A DNA stretch of 45,127 nucleotides from Parcubacteria group bacterium Gr01-1014_30 (GTDB lineage: Bacteria; Patescibacteriota; Minisyncoccia; Minisyncoccales; 2-12-FULL-40-12): NCBI GenBank assembly GCA_007376185.1, contig VMFS01000009.1:1-45127 (forward strand). The letters are read 5' to 3'. Made by a program: the position numbers and the translations under genes. Positions 36,029 through 44,346 of this stretch are shown piece after piece. Positions within the stretch are counted from its first letter, which is position 1. Every line of letters starts with the position of its first letter. The notes beneath the pieces were generated by a model. The model searched no databases. It saw nothing but the letters and a program-made list of their open reading frames with translations, and had not been told where the DNA came from.

Positions 36029-37701
36029 ACCCCGTTAGAAGTTCAAAAAAAATTTTGCGTAATACTAGGAAAAAAGATGAAACCCCATTAGAAAGCTCGC
36101 GTCGCAAATCTCGCAGGGCAAAACCTGTCTTTGCTGGTTTGAAAAATGACTTTCTAACTGGGCGAGCCGACTTCGTCTCTGATAAGTTGCATCAAATAGC
36201 GCCAAAAGAAACTTCTAACGGAGTGAAGTACCAACCTACAGTCGGCTTGGAGGTGCACGTTGAGTTAAAAACGGCGAGCAAAATGTTTTGCTCCTGTTCA
36301 AACGATCCTGACGAGAAGCGGCCAAATGTCAACGTTTGTCCCGTTTGCATGGGTCATCCCGGAACTCTGCCCGTTATAAACGCCGAAGCATTAAGAAAAA
36401 CAATAAAAACCGGCCTTGCGTTAAATTGTGAAATACCGGAAATCACCAAGTTTGATAGAAAAAATTATTTTTACCCCGACTTGCCCAAAGGTTATCAGAT
36501 ATCGCAATACGATCAACCGCTTTGTGTGGGCGGATCCCTTTTACTTGGAAACTTAGTTTCCAAAAAGATAAGAATCCGAAGAGTGCATTTGGAAGAAGAC
36601 ACGGGTCGGCTCCTGCACGAAAAGGGGCACTCTTTGGTTGATTTTAATAGAGCCGGATTTCCTTTGATGGAACTGGTTACAGAGCCCGACTTGGATTCCG
36701 CCAAAGAGGCCAGAGCATTTGCCGAGGAACTTCAGCTTATTTTGAGGTACCTGGGGGTTTCGGACGCGAATATGGAAAAGGGCCAAATGAGAGTTGAAGC
36801 TAACGTAAGTTTGGCGAGAGAAGGAAAACTCGGCACTAAGGTTGAGATTAAGAACTTAAACTCTTTCCGTGCGGTTGAAAAAGCCACGGATTATGAGATT
36901 TCACGGCAGTCCAAAGTTTTGACTTCGGGCAAAAAAGTTATTCAGGAAACAAAAGGCTGGCAAGCGCAAAAAGAGGTTACGGTCAGCCAGCGAGAAAAAG
37001 AAGAAGCGCATGACTACAGATATTTCCCGGAGCCCGACTTGCCTCCCCTGCGTTTCACATCGGAGAAAATTGATGAAATCAGAGCCGAGCTACCAGAACT
37101 TCCTCAGCAGAGAAGAGCGCGTTTCCAAGCGGAATACGGCTTGACCTTCAAAGAAGTAGCTCTCTTTGCTCAAAACAAAGCGTTGGGAGATTACTACGAG
37201 AAAGCTGCGTCTGAACTTAGAAACTGGGCAAAAGAAATAGACGCCCAAAAAGAGGTCAGCCAGGAAGAGTTTTTTAAACTGGCAAAACTTTGTTCAAACT
37301 ACATTATTACGGACTTGCAAGGATTGCTGAAAGGTGCCTCGGTCGATGCGGATTTCAGAATAACTCCGGAAAACTTTGCCGAGTTCGTCATTTTGATTTA
37401 CAGAGGGCAGATTTCTTCAAAAACAGCCAAGCTGGTTTTGGAAGAAATGTTTTTTACTGGAGCCGATCCTACTCATATTATTGAGGAGAAGGGATTGGCG
37501 CAAATAACGGATGCCGCGGAAGTTGAGAAAATTGTAAAAGAAGTGATTTTACAAAATCCCAAAGGCGTAGAGGACTTCAGAAAAGGAAAAGAGGCGTCTT
37601 TCCAGTTTTTAGTTGGTAAAGTGATGTCGGCCTCAAAAGGCAGGGCCAGTCCAGAAGCGGTTCATAGAGTATTAAGAGCAACCTTGACAAAATTAAAATA
37701 A
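36025..37701 (+). CDS. gatB: Asp-tRNA(Asn)/Glu-tRNA(Gln) amidotransferase subunit B (core starts near YQPTVGLEVHVEL; N-terminal part is repeat-coded)
   Basis: YQPTVGLEVHVELKTASKMFCSCSNDP...NVCPVCMGHPGTLPVIN...KFDRKNYFYPDLPKGYQISQYDQPL. Confidence 0.95.
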   Translation: MNPVRSSKKILRNTRKKDETPLESSRRKSRRAKPVFAGLKNDFLTGRADFVSDKLHQIAPKETSNGVKYQPTVGLEVHVELKTASKMFCSCSNDPDEKRPNVNVCPVCMGHPGTLPVINAEALRKTIKTGLALNCEIPEITKFDRKNYFYPDLPKGYQISQYDQPLCVGGSLLLGNLVSKKIRIRRVHLEEDTGRLLHEKGHSLVDFNRAGFPLMELVTEPDLDSAKEARAFAEELQLILRYLGVSDANMEKGQMRVEANVSLAREGKLGTKVEIKNLNSFRAVEKATDYEISRQSKVLTSGKKVIQETKGWQAQKEVTVSQREKEEAHDYRYFPEPDLPPLRFTSEKIDEIRAELPELPQQRRARFQAEYGLTFKEVALFAQNKALGDYYEKAASELRNWAKEIDAQKEVSQEEFFKLAKLCSNYIITDLQGLLKGASVDADFRITPENFAEFVILIYRGQISSKTAKLVLEEMFFTGADPTHIIEEKGLAQITDAAEVEKIVKEVILQNPKGVEDFRKGKEASFQFLVGKVMSASKGRASPEAVHRVLRATLTKLK

Positions 37702-37771
37702 GATACTAAAGTATAGCATTGTTTTTTTAACAACTATATAACCGAATAACTGATAACCCGAGGAGTAGAAC

Positions 37772-37927
37772 GTGAAAAAGGAAAAAAAAGAAAGAGAATT
37801 GATAGAAGTGGATTTTGAGGGAGAAGGTTTGAAACCTGTTGCCCTAGAGGCGATTGAGAGTGGAGCATTCATTATTGTTTTAAAAGAAGGGGAGAAGAAA
37901 GGAGAAAAGGGTAAGGAGGGAGCATGA
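37772..37927 (+). CDS. small charged hypothetical protein (GTG start)
   Basis: VKKEKKERELIEVDFEGEGLKPVALEAIESGAFIIVLKEGEKKGEKGKEGA*; ATGA overlap with next ORF; not in supplied track. Confidence 0.4.
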   Translation: MKKEKKERELIEVDFEGEGLKPVALEAIESGAFIIVLKEGEKKGEKGKEGA

Positions 37928-38166
37928 CTCAGAAAGCGATCATTGCCCTGTTCTTTGTCGGCGTTGCGGTTGCTTTCCTTTTGGTGTTATATGGCTTTTC
38001 CCTTGTGATGTTTGTTTCCGGAGCTTCGGAAAACCAGGGGCTTATAGCTTATGTCCCCAAGTGGATTTATCCTTTGGCCCTCCTGGTTTTTTTTGAGAAC
38101 AGAAGAGAGGTTCAGGATTTTTTAGACCGCCTCGCAGATCTTATTTTCCACGGGAGGGGAAAATGA
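37924..38166 (+). CDS. small membrane protein
   Basis: Two hydrophobic segments; overlaps next start. Confidence 0.55.
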   Translation: MTQKAIIALFFVGVAVAFLLVLYGFSLVMFVSGASENQGLIAYVPKWIYPLALLVFFENRREVQDFLDRLADLIFHGRGK

Positions 38167-38558
38167 AAACAGAAAGACACCGAATTTTAATAGTTGATGA
38201 CGACTACGTCATGAGGATGTTGTTAAAAAAGATTATTAATTCCAACTTTGCAGGAGTTTCCGTTGTCACGACTTGTTCTGGCCAACAAGGTTGGACGGAG
38301 TTTGACGCAGACCAAATAAGACCCGACTTGGTGTTAACAGACCTCGGCATGGAGACGCCCTTGGCAGGGTTGGAGCTTGCTCAGAAGATTAGAGCGGTCT
38401 CGCCTCCGACTCCGATTATTCTGATTTCGGCTGGCGATTTGCGGAATGTCGACGTTGGCAACTTCAACTGTTGCTTGGAAAAACCCTTTAGGGCTGCCGA
38501 CCTTGTCCGCAAGATAGCTTACTTGTTGAACCTTCAAGCACAAGGGAAGAATAATTAA
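38163..38558 (+). CDS. orphan response-regulator receiver domain protein
   Basis: RILIVDDDYVMRMLLKKII...PDLVLTDLGMETPLAGLELAQKIRAVSPPTPIILISAG...CLEKPFRAADLVRKI. Confidence 0.88.
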   Translation: MKTERHRILIVDDDYVMRMLLKKIINSNFAGVSVVTTCSGQQGWTEFDADQIRPDLVLTDLGMETPLAGLELAQKIRAVSPPTPIILISAGDLRNVDVGNFNCCLEKPFRAADLVRKIAYLLNLQAQGKNN

Positions 38559-38572
38559 TGTTTATGTTTTAT

Positions 38573-38608
38573 AAAAATAGCGGGGGAGTTATAGCGCCCC
38601 CGCTATTA
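38573..38608. terminator. hairpin terminator between convergent genes
   Basis: AATAGCGGGGGAGTTATAGCGCCCCCGCTATT. Confidence 0.75.
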
Positions 38609-38623
38609 AATTTGTTTGGTGCT

Positions 38624-39520
38624 TTAAGCCAAGAAACTTCTAACCAATTTTTCGGCTTCTTTCTGATTTTTTACCCAGTTGATGCGTTTGTCGCGTTTAA
38701 ACCACGTCATTTGGCGCTTGGCAAATCTCCAGGTGTTTTTTTTGATTTCCTCAGCCGTCCTCTTCAAAGAAGATTTCCCTTGCAAGTGGTCAATCGTCTC
38801 GCGGTAACCTATGGCATCAAAAGCTGGCAGATTTTTGTCGTAGAGCTTGACCAATCCCTTAACCTCTTTGAGCAGCCCGGCCTCCACCATGTTATCGACT
38901 CTTTCTTCTATTCTGTCTTTCAGCTCGTTTTGTTTTAGGTTCAATCCGATTTGTAGAGAGTCAAACAATGGCCTGCCTTTTTTCCGCTGTTTTGAAAAGG
39001 GCCTTTTTGTCTTGATGGCTACTTCAAGCGCGCGTATAACTCTGCGCGGATTTTGCGGGTCAACGATGTAGGCGGCTTCAGGGTCAACTTTAACCAACTC
39101 CTCATAAACGCTTTTGAGCCCGCTTTTTTTAATTTTCGCTTCCAGAAGTTTTCTCAACTTTTTGTCGGGTTTGGCTCGAGGAATGGCAAGATTGTCAATC
39201 ACGGCTTTGATATAAAGGCCTGTGCCGCCGACCAAGAGAGGGGTTTTGCCTCTTGTTAGGATTTCGTTGATTTTTTTAACGGCGTCTCGTTTGTACTGCC
39301 AGACGGTGTAAAGTTGGTTGGGATTTTTTATGTCAACCAAGTGGTGCTTGACAGCTTCCCCTTCAGCTTTTTTCGGCTTGGCAGTGCCGATGTTCATGCC
39401 GCGATATATCTGCCGTGAATCAGCGGAAACAACCTCGCCGCGAAATCTTTTCGCCAGTTTAAGGGCCAGCTCAGTTTTTCCGGAAGCAGTCGGCCCCAAA
39501 ACCACAACCAATTTTTTCAT
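38624..39520 (-). CDS. miaA: tRNA dimethylallyltransferase
   Basis: MKKLVVVLGPTASGKTELALKLAKRFRGEVVSADSRQIYRGMNIGTAKP; ORF track extends to 39562. Confidence 0.95.
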   Translation of the reverse strand: MKKLVVVLGPTASGKTELALKLAKRFRGEVVSADSRQIYRGMNIGTAKPKKAEGEAVKHHLVDIKNPNQLYTVWQYKRDAVKKINEILTRGKTPLLVGGTGLYIKAVIDNLAIPRAKPDKKLRKLLEAKIKKSGLKSVYEELVKVDPEAAYIVDPQNPRRVIRALEVAIKTKRPFSKQRKKGRPLFDSLQIGLNLKQNELKDRIEERVDNMVEAGLLKEVKGLVKLYDKNLPAFDAIGYRETIDHLQGKSSLKRTAEEIKKNTWRFAKRQMTWFKRDKRINWVKNQKEAEKLVRSFLA

Positions 39521-41118
39521 TAATGGATTTCTTCTTTCTTCTCTTTCAAAAAAGTCCTCCACTGCTCCACGAACTCGGTAAAGACCTGAAAGGGCATATC
39601 TATAAAGGCCGTAATCAACACCACAACAACGTTATATTTTGACCATTGGTGCGACAGCCAGCGACCTGTTCTCAAAAAAGGCAGAGAAAAAGAGTCAATC
39701 AGAAAAGCAAAGAACCCGGCTTTTTCTTCGGATATCTCAAGCTCTTTCGCCCTTTCTCTTATTTTTGCGCCAGCAAAAGCGATCAAAGAGAAAAACATCA
39801 GGAATATTACTATTGAGAGTATCCCGAAGTTTAACTTTCGCAATCCCCAAACTATAGCCCCAAAAGACACCAAAAAAGTAAAAACGTAAAAAAGTGCGAT
39901 TACGGCGCCAAAGATAACGCCTCTTTTTCTTGTCGGTTTAATGGTATATATGTCCTTTTTGCTCTTTTCGTAAGCTAACTTCATTGTTTCCATTATTACT
40001 CGGTCCAGGTTTTCCTTTCTCGGAGGTTTTATGGTTGAAACCAAAAAAAGCATCAAAAGAGGCGGAATCAGAACGTTAATTCCCAAGGTTTGATAATCAA
40101 GGCGGTCCAGAAAGTATTTTTCAAAGGGAACTTCAATGGCCAAAACCACGAGAATTTTCGTTGCGAAAATTGAAACCGTGGAAAAGGTCGCGGCTCTAGT
40201 CATCTTTGACTTGATGGCTTGTAAACGAGAAGCGTAAAATTTTTTGACGGAATTTTCAAAGATTTCCGGACTGGACAAGGTTTTTGAAGCCTCTTGGGGA
40301 TTTTCTGCAAGAACGTCTCCCAGTATCAAAAAAGCCGTGTCGTATTTTTCGCAGACCTTGTAGAACTTTTCAGACAGCGGATGGTGTAGTTCTTTTTCCA
40401 GTTCGCTCCGGATTGAATAAACGTTCAGGGCTATCTCCTTGAGTTGAGGTTCTTTTAAGTCAGACCAGTTACGGTATTTTCTCTGCAAAAGGTAGTAAGT
40501 GATTATGGGTTCATTCAGCTTAAAAAGAGCCCTTTGGCAAGCTATGAATGTTTGTGTTCTCTTTTCCTCTTCTGGCAGGCGAGAGTAAACCACAGTGTTG
40601 CCCGACACCTCAATTTTTCTATCCATTACGTCCGTCATGTACTCAATCAGCGATTTTTCTTTGAGGGGAGGTGAAAGAATTTCTTCTATTTCGCAGGCGG
40701 CTATATCTAGCAGCCAGTTGTTGAACCGAGTTTTTTGACCTTCCTTTGTTTGCGGCTCGTTTTCAAAGATGAAAAGGTACTTGCTGAGAGCTTTTTGAAC
40801 GTCCGCAACTTTTGTTTCTTCAATACGGTCGTTGGGGAAGTGCCCCGAGCGGATTAATTCAAGAACCAAGGGCTCTGCTTCAGCCGAGCTTTTCCGCAGA
40901 AGCAGACGCCTTTTCAAAACCCTTTCTATGGCGGCTCTCCGCAAGAGGTGCTCTTCTTTCCAGTCGACAACTTTTCTTATTTTTTCGTAAAAAGAAGCGA
41001 CTTTACTCGCCACTTCGTCAACGTGAACAAAAACTGCCCCCTCTTTTGGTTCAAGAGCGGCCTGGCAGCTGCGGTACTGTTTAATTAAGTTTTGAGTTGG
41101 CTGGGAAATTTCTGGCAT
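39520..41118 (-). CDS. large hypothetical protein with C-terminal TM segments
   Basis: MPEISQPTQNLIKQYRSCQAALEPKEGAVFVHVDE...; TM segments in the C-terminal half; track start 41193. Confidence 0.6.
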   Translation of the reverse strand: MPEISQPTQNLIKQYRSCQAALEPKEGAVFVHVDEVASKVASFYEKIRKVVDWKEEHLLRRAAIERVLKRRLLLRKSSAEAEPLVLELIRSGHFPNDRIEETKVADVQKALSKYLFIFENEPQTKEGQKTRFNNWLLDIAACEIEEILSPPLKEKSLIEYMTDVMDRKIEVSGNTVVYSRLPEEEKRTQTFIACQRALFKLNEPIITYYLLQRKYRNWSDLKEPQLKEIALNVYSIRSELEKELHHPLSEKFYKVCEKYDTAFLILGDVLAENPQEASKTLSSPEIFENSVKKFYASRLQAIKSKMTRAATFSTVSIFATKILVVLAIEVPFEKYFLDRLDYQTLGINVLIPPLLMLFLVSTIKPPRKENLDRVIMETMKLAYEKSKKDIYTIKPTRKRGVIFGAVIALFYVFTFLVSFGAIVWGLRKLNFGILSIVIFLMFFSLIAFAGAKIRERAKELEISEEKAGFFAFLIDSFSLPFLRTGRWLSHQWSKYNVVVVLITAFIDMPFQVFTEFVEQWRTFLKEKKEEIH

Positions 41119-41149
41119 GTTAGTGAACGAATGTGAGCGAAAACCCCGC

Positions 41150-41362
41150 TCAAATTTTTCTCTTTTTAGCCAGCCGTTTTTTGAATCTCTCAACTCTTCC
41201 CATCACGTCAACTATTTTTTCTTTGCCCGTGTAAAAAGGATGGCACTGAGAGCAAATTTCAACTTCCAGGAACTCTTTGGTGGAGCCAACCTGAAAAGAA
41301 GCGCCGCAGGCGCATTTGACTTTTGCCTCGGGAAAATATTGCGGATGTATGTTTTTATTCAT
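41150..41362 (-). CDS. rpmE: 50S ribosomal protein L31
   Basis: [63 protein letters not shown]. Confidence 0.95.
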   Translation of the reverse strand: MNKNIHPQYFPEAKVKCACGASFQVGSTKEFLEVEICSQCHPFYTGKEKIVDVMGRVERFKKRLAKKRKI

Positions 41363-41447
41363 AAGAATCGATGTTAATATACGAATGTATTAGCATATTA
41401 GCATCGCGGTATTGAAAAATCAAGGACGATATTGTAATATGGTAGAT

Positions 41448-42191
41448 ATGAAAAAGAAAGATGATTTTGGTTTAGACGTTGAAGAAATGGCCAAGGCCGG
41501 GCTTCATTTCGGCCATCGGTCTTCGAGAGTTCACCCCAAAATGGCGCCTTTTCTGTTTGGCGTCAGAAACGCCGTTCACCTGATTGATTTGGAGAAAACG
41601 AAAGAAAAGTTTGCCAAAGCCCTTAACTTTATCCAGCAAGTAATTTCAGAAAACAAAAGTTTGCTGCTGGTCGGAACGAAAGTTCAAGCAAAGGACTTGG
41701 CTAAAGAAATGGCCAAAGAGTGCGGCCTTCCTTACGTTGTGGATCGCTGGTTGGGCGGCACTTTCACCAACTTTGACATAATAAGAAAACGGCTGGACCA
41801 CTTCAAAGAGCTGGAAAAGAAAAAGAGAGAAGGTGAGTTTGAAAAGTACACCAAGAAAGAGAGAGCTCTTTTTGACAAAGAGTTGAGAGACCTGGAAACT
41901 AAGTTTGGCGGCATCAAAACCTTGGGAAAGCTGCCCGACGCCATTTTGGTTTTGGATATGAAAAAAGACGCTTTGGCCGTGAAGGAAGCCAGAATGAAGA
42001 GCATTAAGGTTGTCGGCGTTGTTGACACCAACTGCGACCCCACTTTGGCCGACTATCCCATTCCGGCAAACGATGACGCCATAAGTTCAATAAGATATAT
42101 TTTAGATAAAGTGAAAGAAGCAATACTGAAATCAAAATCCGAAGTTCGACCACAGCCCATTTCCAATGGGCTGGGTCGCCCAGCCCTTTAG
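41448..42191 (+). CDS. rpsB: 30S ribosomal protein S2
   Basis: AGLHFGHRSSRVHPKMAPFLFGVRNAVHLIDLEKTKEKFAKALNFIQQV...YVVDRWLGGTFTNFDIIRKRL. Confidence 0.95.
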   Translation: MKKKDDFGLDVEEMAKAGLHFGHRSSRVHPKMAPFLFGVRNAVHLIDLEKTKEKFAKALNFIQQVISENKSLLLVGTKVQAKDLAKEMAKECGLPYVVDRWLGGTFTNFDIIRKRLDHFKELEKKKREGEFEKYTKKERALFDKELRDLETKFGGIKTLGKLPDAILVLDMKKDALAVKEARMKSIKVVGVVDTNCDPTLADYPIPANDDAISSIRYILDKVKEAILKSKSEVRPQPISNGLGRPAL

Positions 42192-42203
42192 TAAGGGCTG
42201 TGG
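42150..42203. repeat. two nested perfect inverted repeats at the rpsB 3' end
   Basis: CCACAGCCC (42150-42158)/GGGCTGTGG (42195-42203); inner GGGCTGGG (42168-42175)/CCCAGCCC (42179-42186). Confidence 0.8.
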
Positions 42204-42292
42204 CGAAATTCGAAATCCGAAACCCCGAAGGAAAACCTTCCTTTTCCCACGGGGCAGGCAAATTCTAAATCATAAGTTCCAAAGTAAAAGTC

Positions 42293-42589
42293 ATGGAAAA
42301 AGCACTGAACCAAGGAGTAGTTGAATCCTATATCCACTCAAACAGAAAGGTTGGGGTTCTGCTTGAATTGAGATGCGAGACCGATTTTGTGGCGAGGACC
42401 GATGAGTTCAAAACCTTGGCCCACGAACTTTGCTTGCAGGTTGCCGCTCTGAACCCCAAGAAATCGGAACTCATGGGTCAGCCATGGATCAAAGACGCGG
42501 CAAAAACGATAAAAGATTTGATCACCGAATATGCCGAAAAGCTTGGAGAAAACATAGTCGTCAAAAGATTCATAAGATATGAGCTTTGA
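42293..42589 (+). CDS. tsf: elongation factor Ts, short form without N-terminal UBA domain
   Basis: GVVESYIHSNRKVGVLLELRCETDFVARTDEFKTLAHELCLQVAAL...MGQPWIKDAAKTIKDLITEYAEKLGENIVVKRFIRYEL. Confidence 0.88.
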   Translation: MEKALNQGVVESYIHSNRKVGVLLELRCETDFVARTDEFKTLAHELCLQVAALNPKKSELMGQPWIKDAAKTIKDLITEYAEKLGENIVVKRFIRYEL

Positions 42590-42974
42590 GATAACAGCGT
42601 TAATAATATTGCTTGGGAGTTTGGTAGGCCTGGCTTTCATAATTTTACGCAAACTTCCGATTTTGGCGGACTTGCCCGAGACCTCCGAGGAATCGGGAGA
42701 CGGCTTGCGGCAGCGCTTTAGCAATAAAATCAAGAGTTTTTCTCTGGAGACGTTTTTGCAAAAGGCGTTATCGCGAATGCGAATTTTAACTCTGAAAACC
42801 GAGAAAAAAACAGCCGACTGGCTGCATGCTCTAAGGCAAAGGACTCAAAAGCAGAACAACTTCGGCAAAGACAACTACTGGCAGGAAATAAAGGGCGCAA
42901 GCAACAGCAAGAGCCAGGAGAAAGGGCTTAAAATCCCCCGTGGTGGAAAAATAGGAAGGAGCGATAGCGACTGA
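42579..42974 (+). CDS. hypothetical TM protein; C-terminus runs into palindromic sequence
   Basis: MSFEITALIILLGSLVGLAFIILRKLPILADLPE; last residues coded by AAAATCCCCCG... (partner CGGGGGATTTT near 43008-43018). Confidence 0.5.
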   Translation: MSFEITALIILLGSLVGLAFIILRKLPILADLPETSEESGDGLRQRFSNKIKSFSLETFLQKALSRMRILTLKTEKKTADWLHALRQRTQKQNNFGKDNYWQEIKGASNSKSQEKGLKIPRGGKIGRSDSD

Positions 42975-43020
42975 CGTAAGAAACCGAAGATGTCTTAAGC
43001 CGGGGGTCGGGGGATTTTAT

Positions 43021-43038
43021 GCCGATGTAGCTCAATGG
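43021..43038 (+). pseudogene. tRNA-Thr-like 5' fragment interrupted in the D loop
   Basis: GCCGATGTAGCTCAATGG; no matching 3' acceptor CATCGGC nearby. Confidence 0.5.
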
Positions 43039-43067
43039 CCCCGTACCAGAGCAAGTTCGGTACGGGG
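43039..43067 (+). repeat. palindromic element CCCCGTACC-AGAGCAAGTTC-GGTACGGGG
   Basis: Perfect 9-bp stem, 11-nt loop; same signature as 2894-2921 with compensatory changes. Confidence 0.8.
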
Positions 43068-43102
43068 TAGACGCCGCAACGGTTTTGCGAAGCGGAGCGT
43101 AG

Positions 43103-43207
43103 CCCCTCACCATTTGCCAGGATAGCTCAGCGGAAGAGCAACTGTTTTGTAAACAGTAGGTCGTGGGTTCGAATCCCTCTCCTGGCTTTTTGGCAAATGG
43201 TGAGGGG
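43103..43207 (+). mobile_element. palindrome-bounded insert carrying tRNA-Thr
   Basis: 17-bp perfect IR CCCCTCACCATTTGCCA (43103-43119)/TGGCAAATGGTGAGGGG (43191-43207). Confidence 0.65.
43116..43187 (+). tRNA. tRNA-Thr(UGU), CCA not encoded
   Basis: GCCAGGATAGCTCAGCGGAAGAGCAACTGTTTTGTAAACAGTAGGTCGTGGGTTCGAATCCCTCTCCTGGCT. Confidence 0.95.
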
Positions 43208-43240
43208 TAAAGTTGGTGGTTCAAATCCACTCTCAGGCTC
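43208..43240 (+). pseudogene. tRNA 3' fragment (T arm and 3' acceptor strand)
   Basis: TAAAGTTGGTGGTTCAAATCCACTCTCAGGCTC; T arm GGTGG-TTCAAAT-CCACT; matching 5' acceptor GCCTGAG not found. Confidence 0.5.
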
Positions 43241-43244
43241 TTTT

Positions 43245-43323
43245 ACCCCGCCCTTGAAGTTGACCGCGCCAAAACGCGTCTTATTATTTTTAATGTCAAC
43301 TTCAAGGGCGGGGTTTTTTTTTT
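43245..43323 (+). terminator. long-stem terminator-like hairpin upstream of prfB
   Basis: ACCCCGCCCTTGAAGTTGAC / GTCAACTTCAAGGGCGGGGT followed by T tract. Confidence 0.75.
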
Positions 43324-43349
43324 TGCGAAATATGCTATCATATAAAAAC

Positions 43350-44346
43350 ATGAAGCAGATTGTCGGAAAGATTAAAGAACTGCAAGAACGCCTCCTCAAG
43401 TTAGGAGACCGTCTTTGACCCCATTAGAAACTCAAAAGATTTGAGTTCTAACGGGGCAGGCTTGCAAAAAGAGCTTGACGATTTAAAGGAGTTGAGCCAA
43501 GAACCCGAGCTGGAAAAAGAAGTAGAGCGAAGCCTTGAAGGACTTGAAAAGAAAGTAAGAGAAAGAGAAATTAAACTTTTTCTGTCAGGAAAGTATGACA
43601 AATCTGCGGCTCTGCTGACAATTCAGGCTGGCGCTGGCGGTCAAGACAGTCAGGACTGGGCCGCCATGCTTTTGCGAATGTACCAGAGATACTGCCAGCA
43701 GAAAGGATACAAAACAGGAATATTGCATCAGTCCTTTGGAGAAGCAGGTGGCCCCCAAGGACGCATCGGAATTAAGCAAGTTACGCTAGAAATCAAAGGA
43801 GAGTTTGCCTACGGTTTTTTGAAAAGAGAATTCGGAGTTCACCGTTTGGTTCGCTTGTCTCCTTTTTCAGCCAAGAAACTGCGTCACACCTCCTTTGCTT
43901 TGGTGGAAGTTTTGCCCGAGCTCCAAAAAGGTATGGAAAGAGAGGTAAAAATTAAGCCCGAAGAAATAAGGGTGGACACTTTCAGAGCTTCGGGGCCGGG
44001 CGGCCAGTACGTCAATAAAAGAGAGTCGGCTGTTAGAATTACGCACTTGCCCACGGGAATTGTGGTTGCCTGCCAGGCAGAGCGTCTGCAGGGGCAAAAC
44101 CGCGACAAAGCTATGAAGATTCTGGCTGCAAAACTTTACCAGTTGAAAGAATCCGAGGTCCAAAAAGAGTTAAAAGAAATCAAAGGCAAAAGGGTTCAAG
44201 CCGCGTGGGGAAATCAGATAAGGAGCTACGTTTTGCACCCCTATAAAATGGTCAAGGATTTGCGAACAAAAGTTGAAACGTCAGACCTTGAAGGAGTGTT
44301 AGACGGCGACCTGGAAGAATTTATAGGAGCGGAAATAAGACTGTGA
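43350..44346 (+). CDS. prfB: peptide chain release factor 2 with programmed +1 frameshift (43350-43415 joined to 43417-44346)
   Basis: MKQIVGKIKELQERLLKLGDRL-TGA in frame 1; slippery CTTTGAC (43413-43419) after TTAGGAGACCGT; +1 frame DPIRNSKDLSSNGAGLQKELDDLKELS...GAGGQDSQDWAAMLLRMY...SGPGGQYVNKRESAVRITHLPTG. Confidence 0.92.

Noticed and set aside
36025-36226. Novel N-terminal domain of GatB
   Set aside because: The DNA is explained by nested palindromic repeats; likely non-native or untranslated sequence.
42928-43399. Minus-strand ORFs (GEGFEPTTYCLQ, PESGFEPPTLP, RRGIRTHDLLFTKQLL)
   Set aside because: Antisense of tRNA-Thr and tRNA fragments; artefactual.
43441-44346. prfB starting at 43441 as given in the ORF track
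   Set aside because: The true gene starts at 43350 and uses the conserved +1 frameshift at CTTTGAC.
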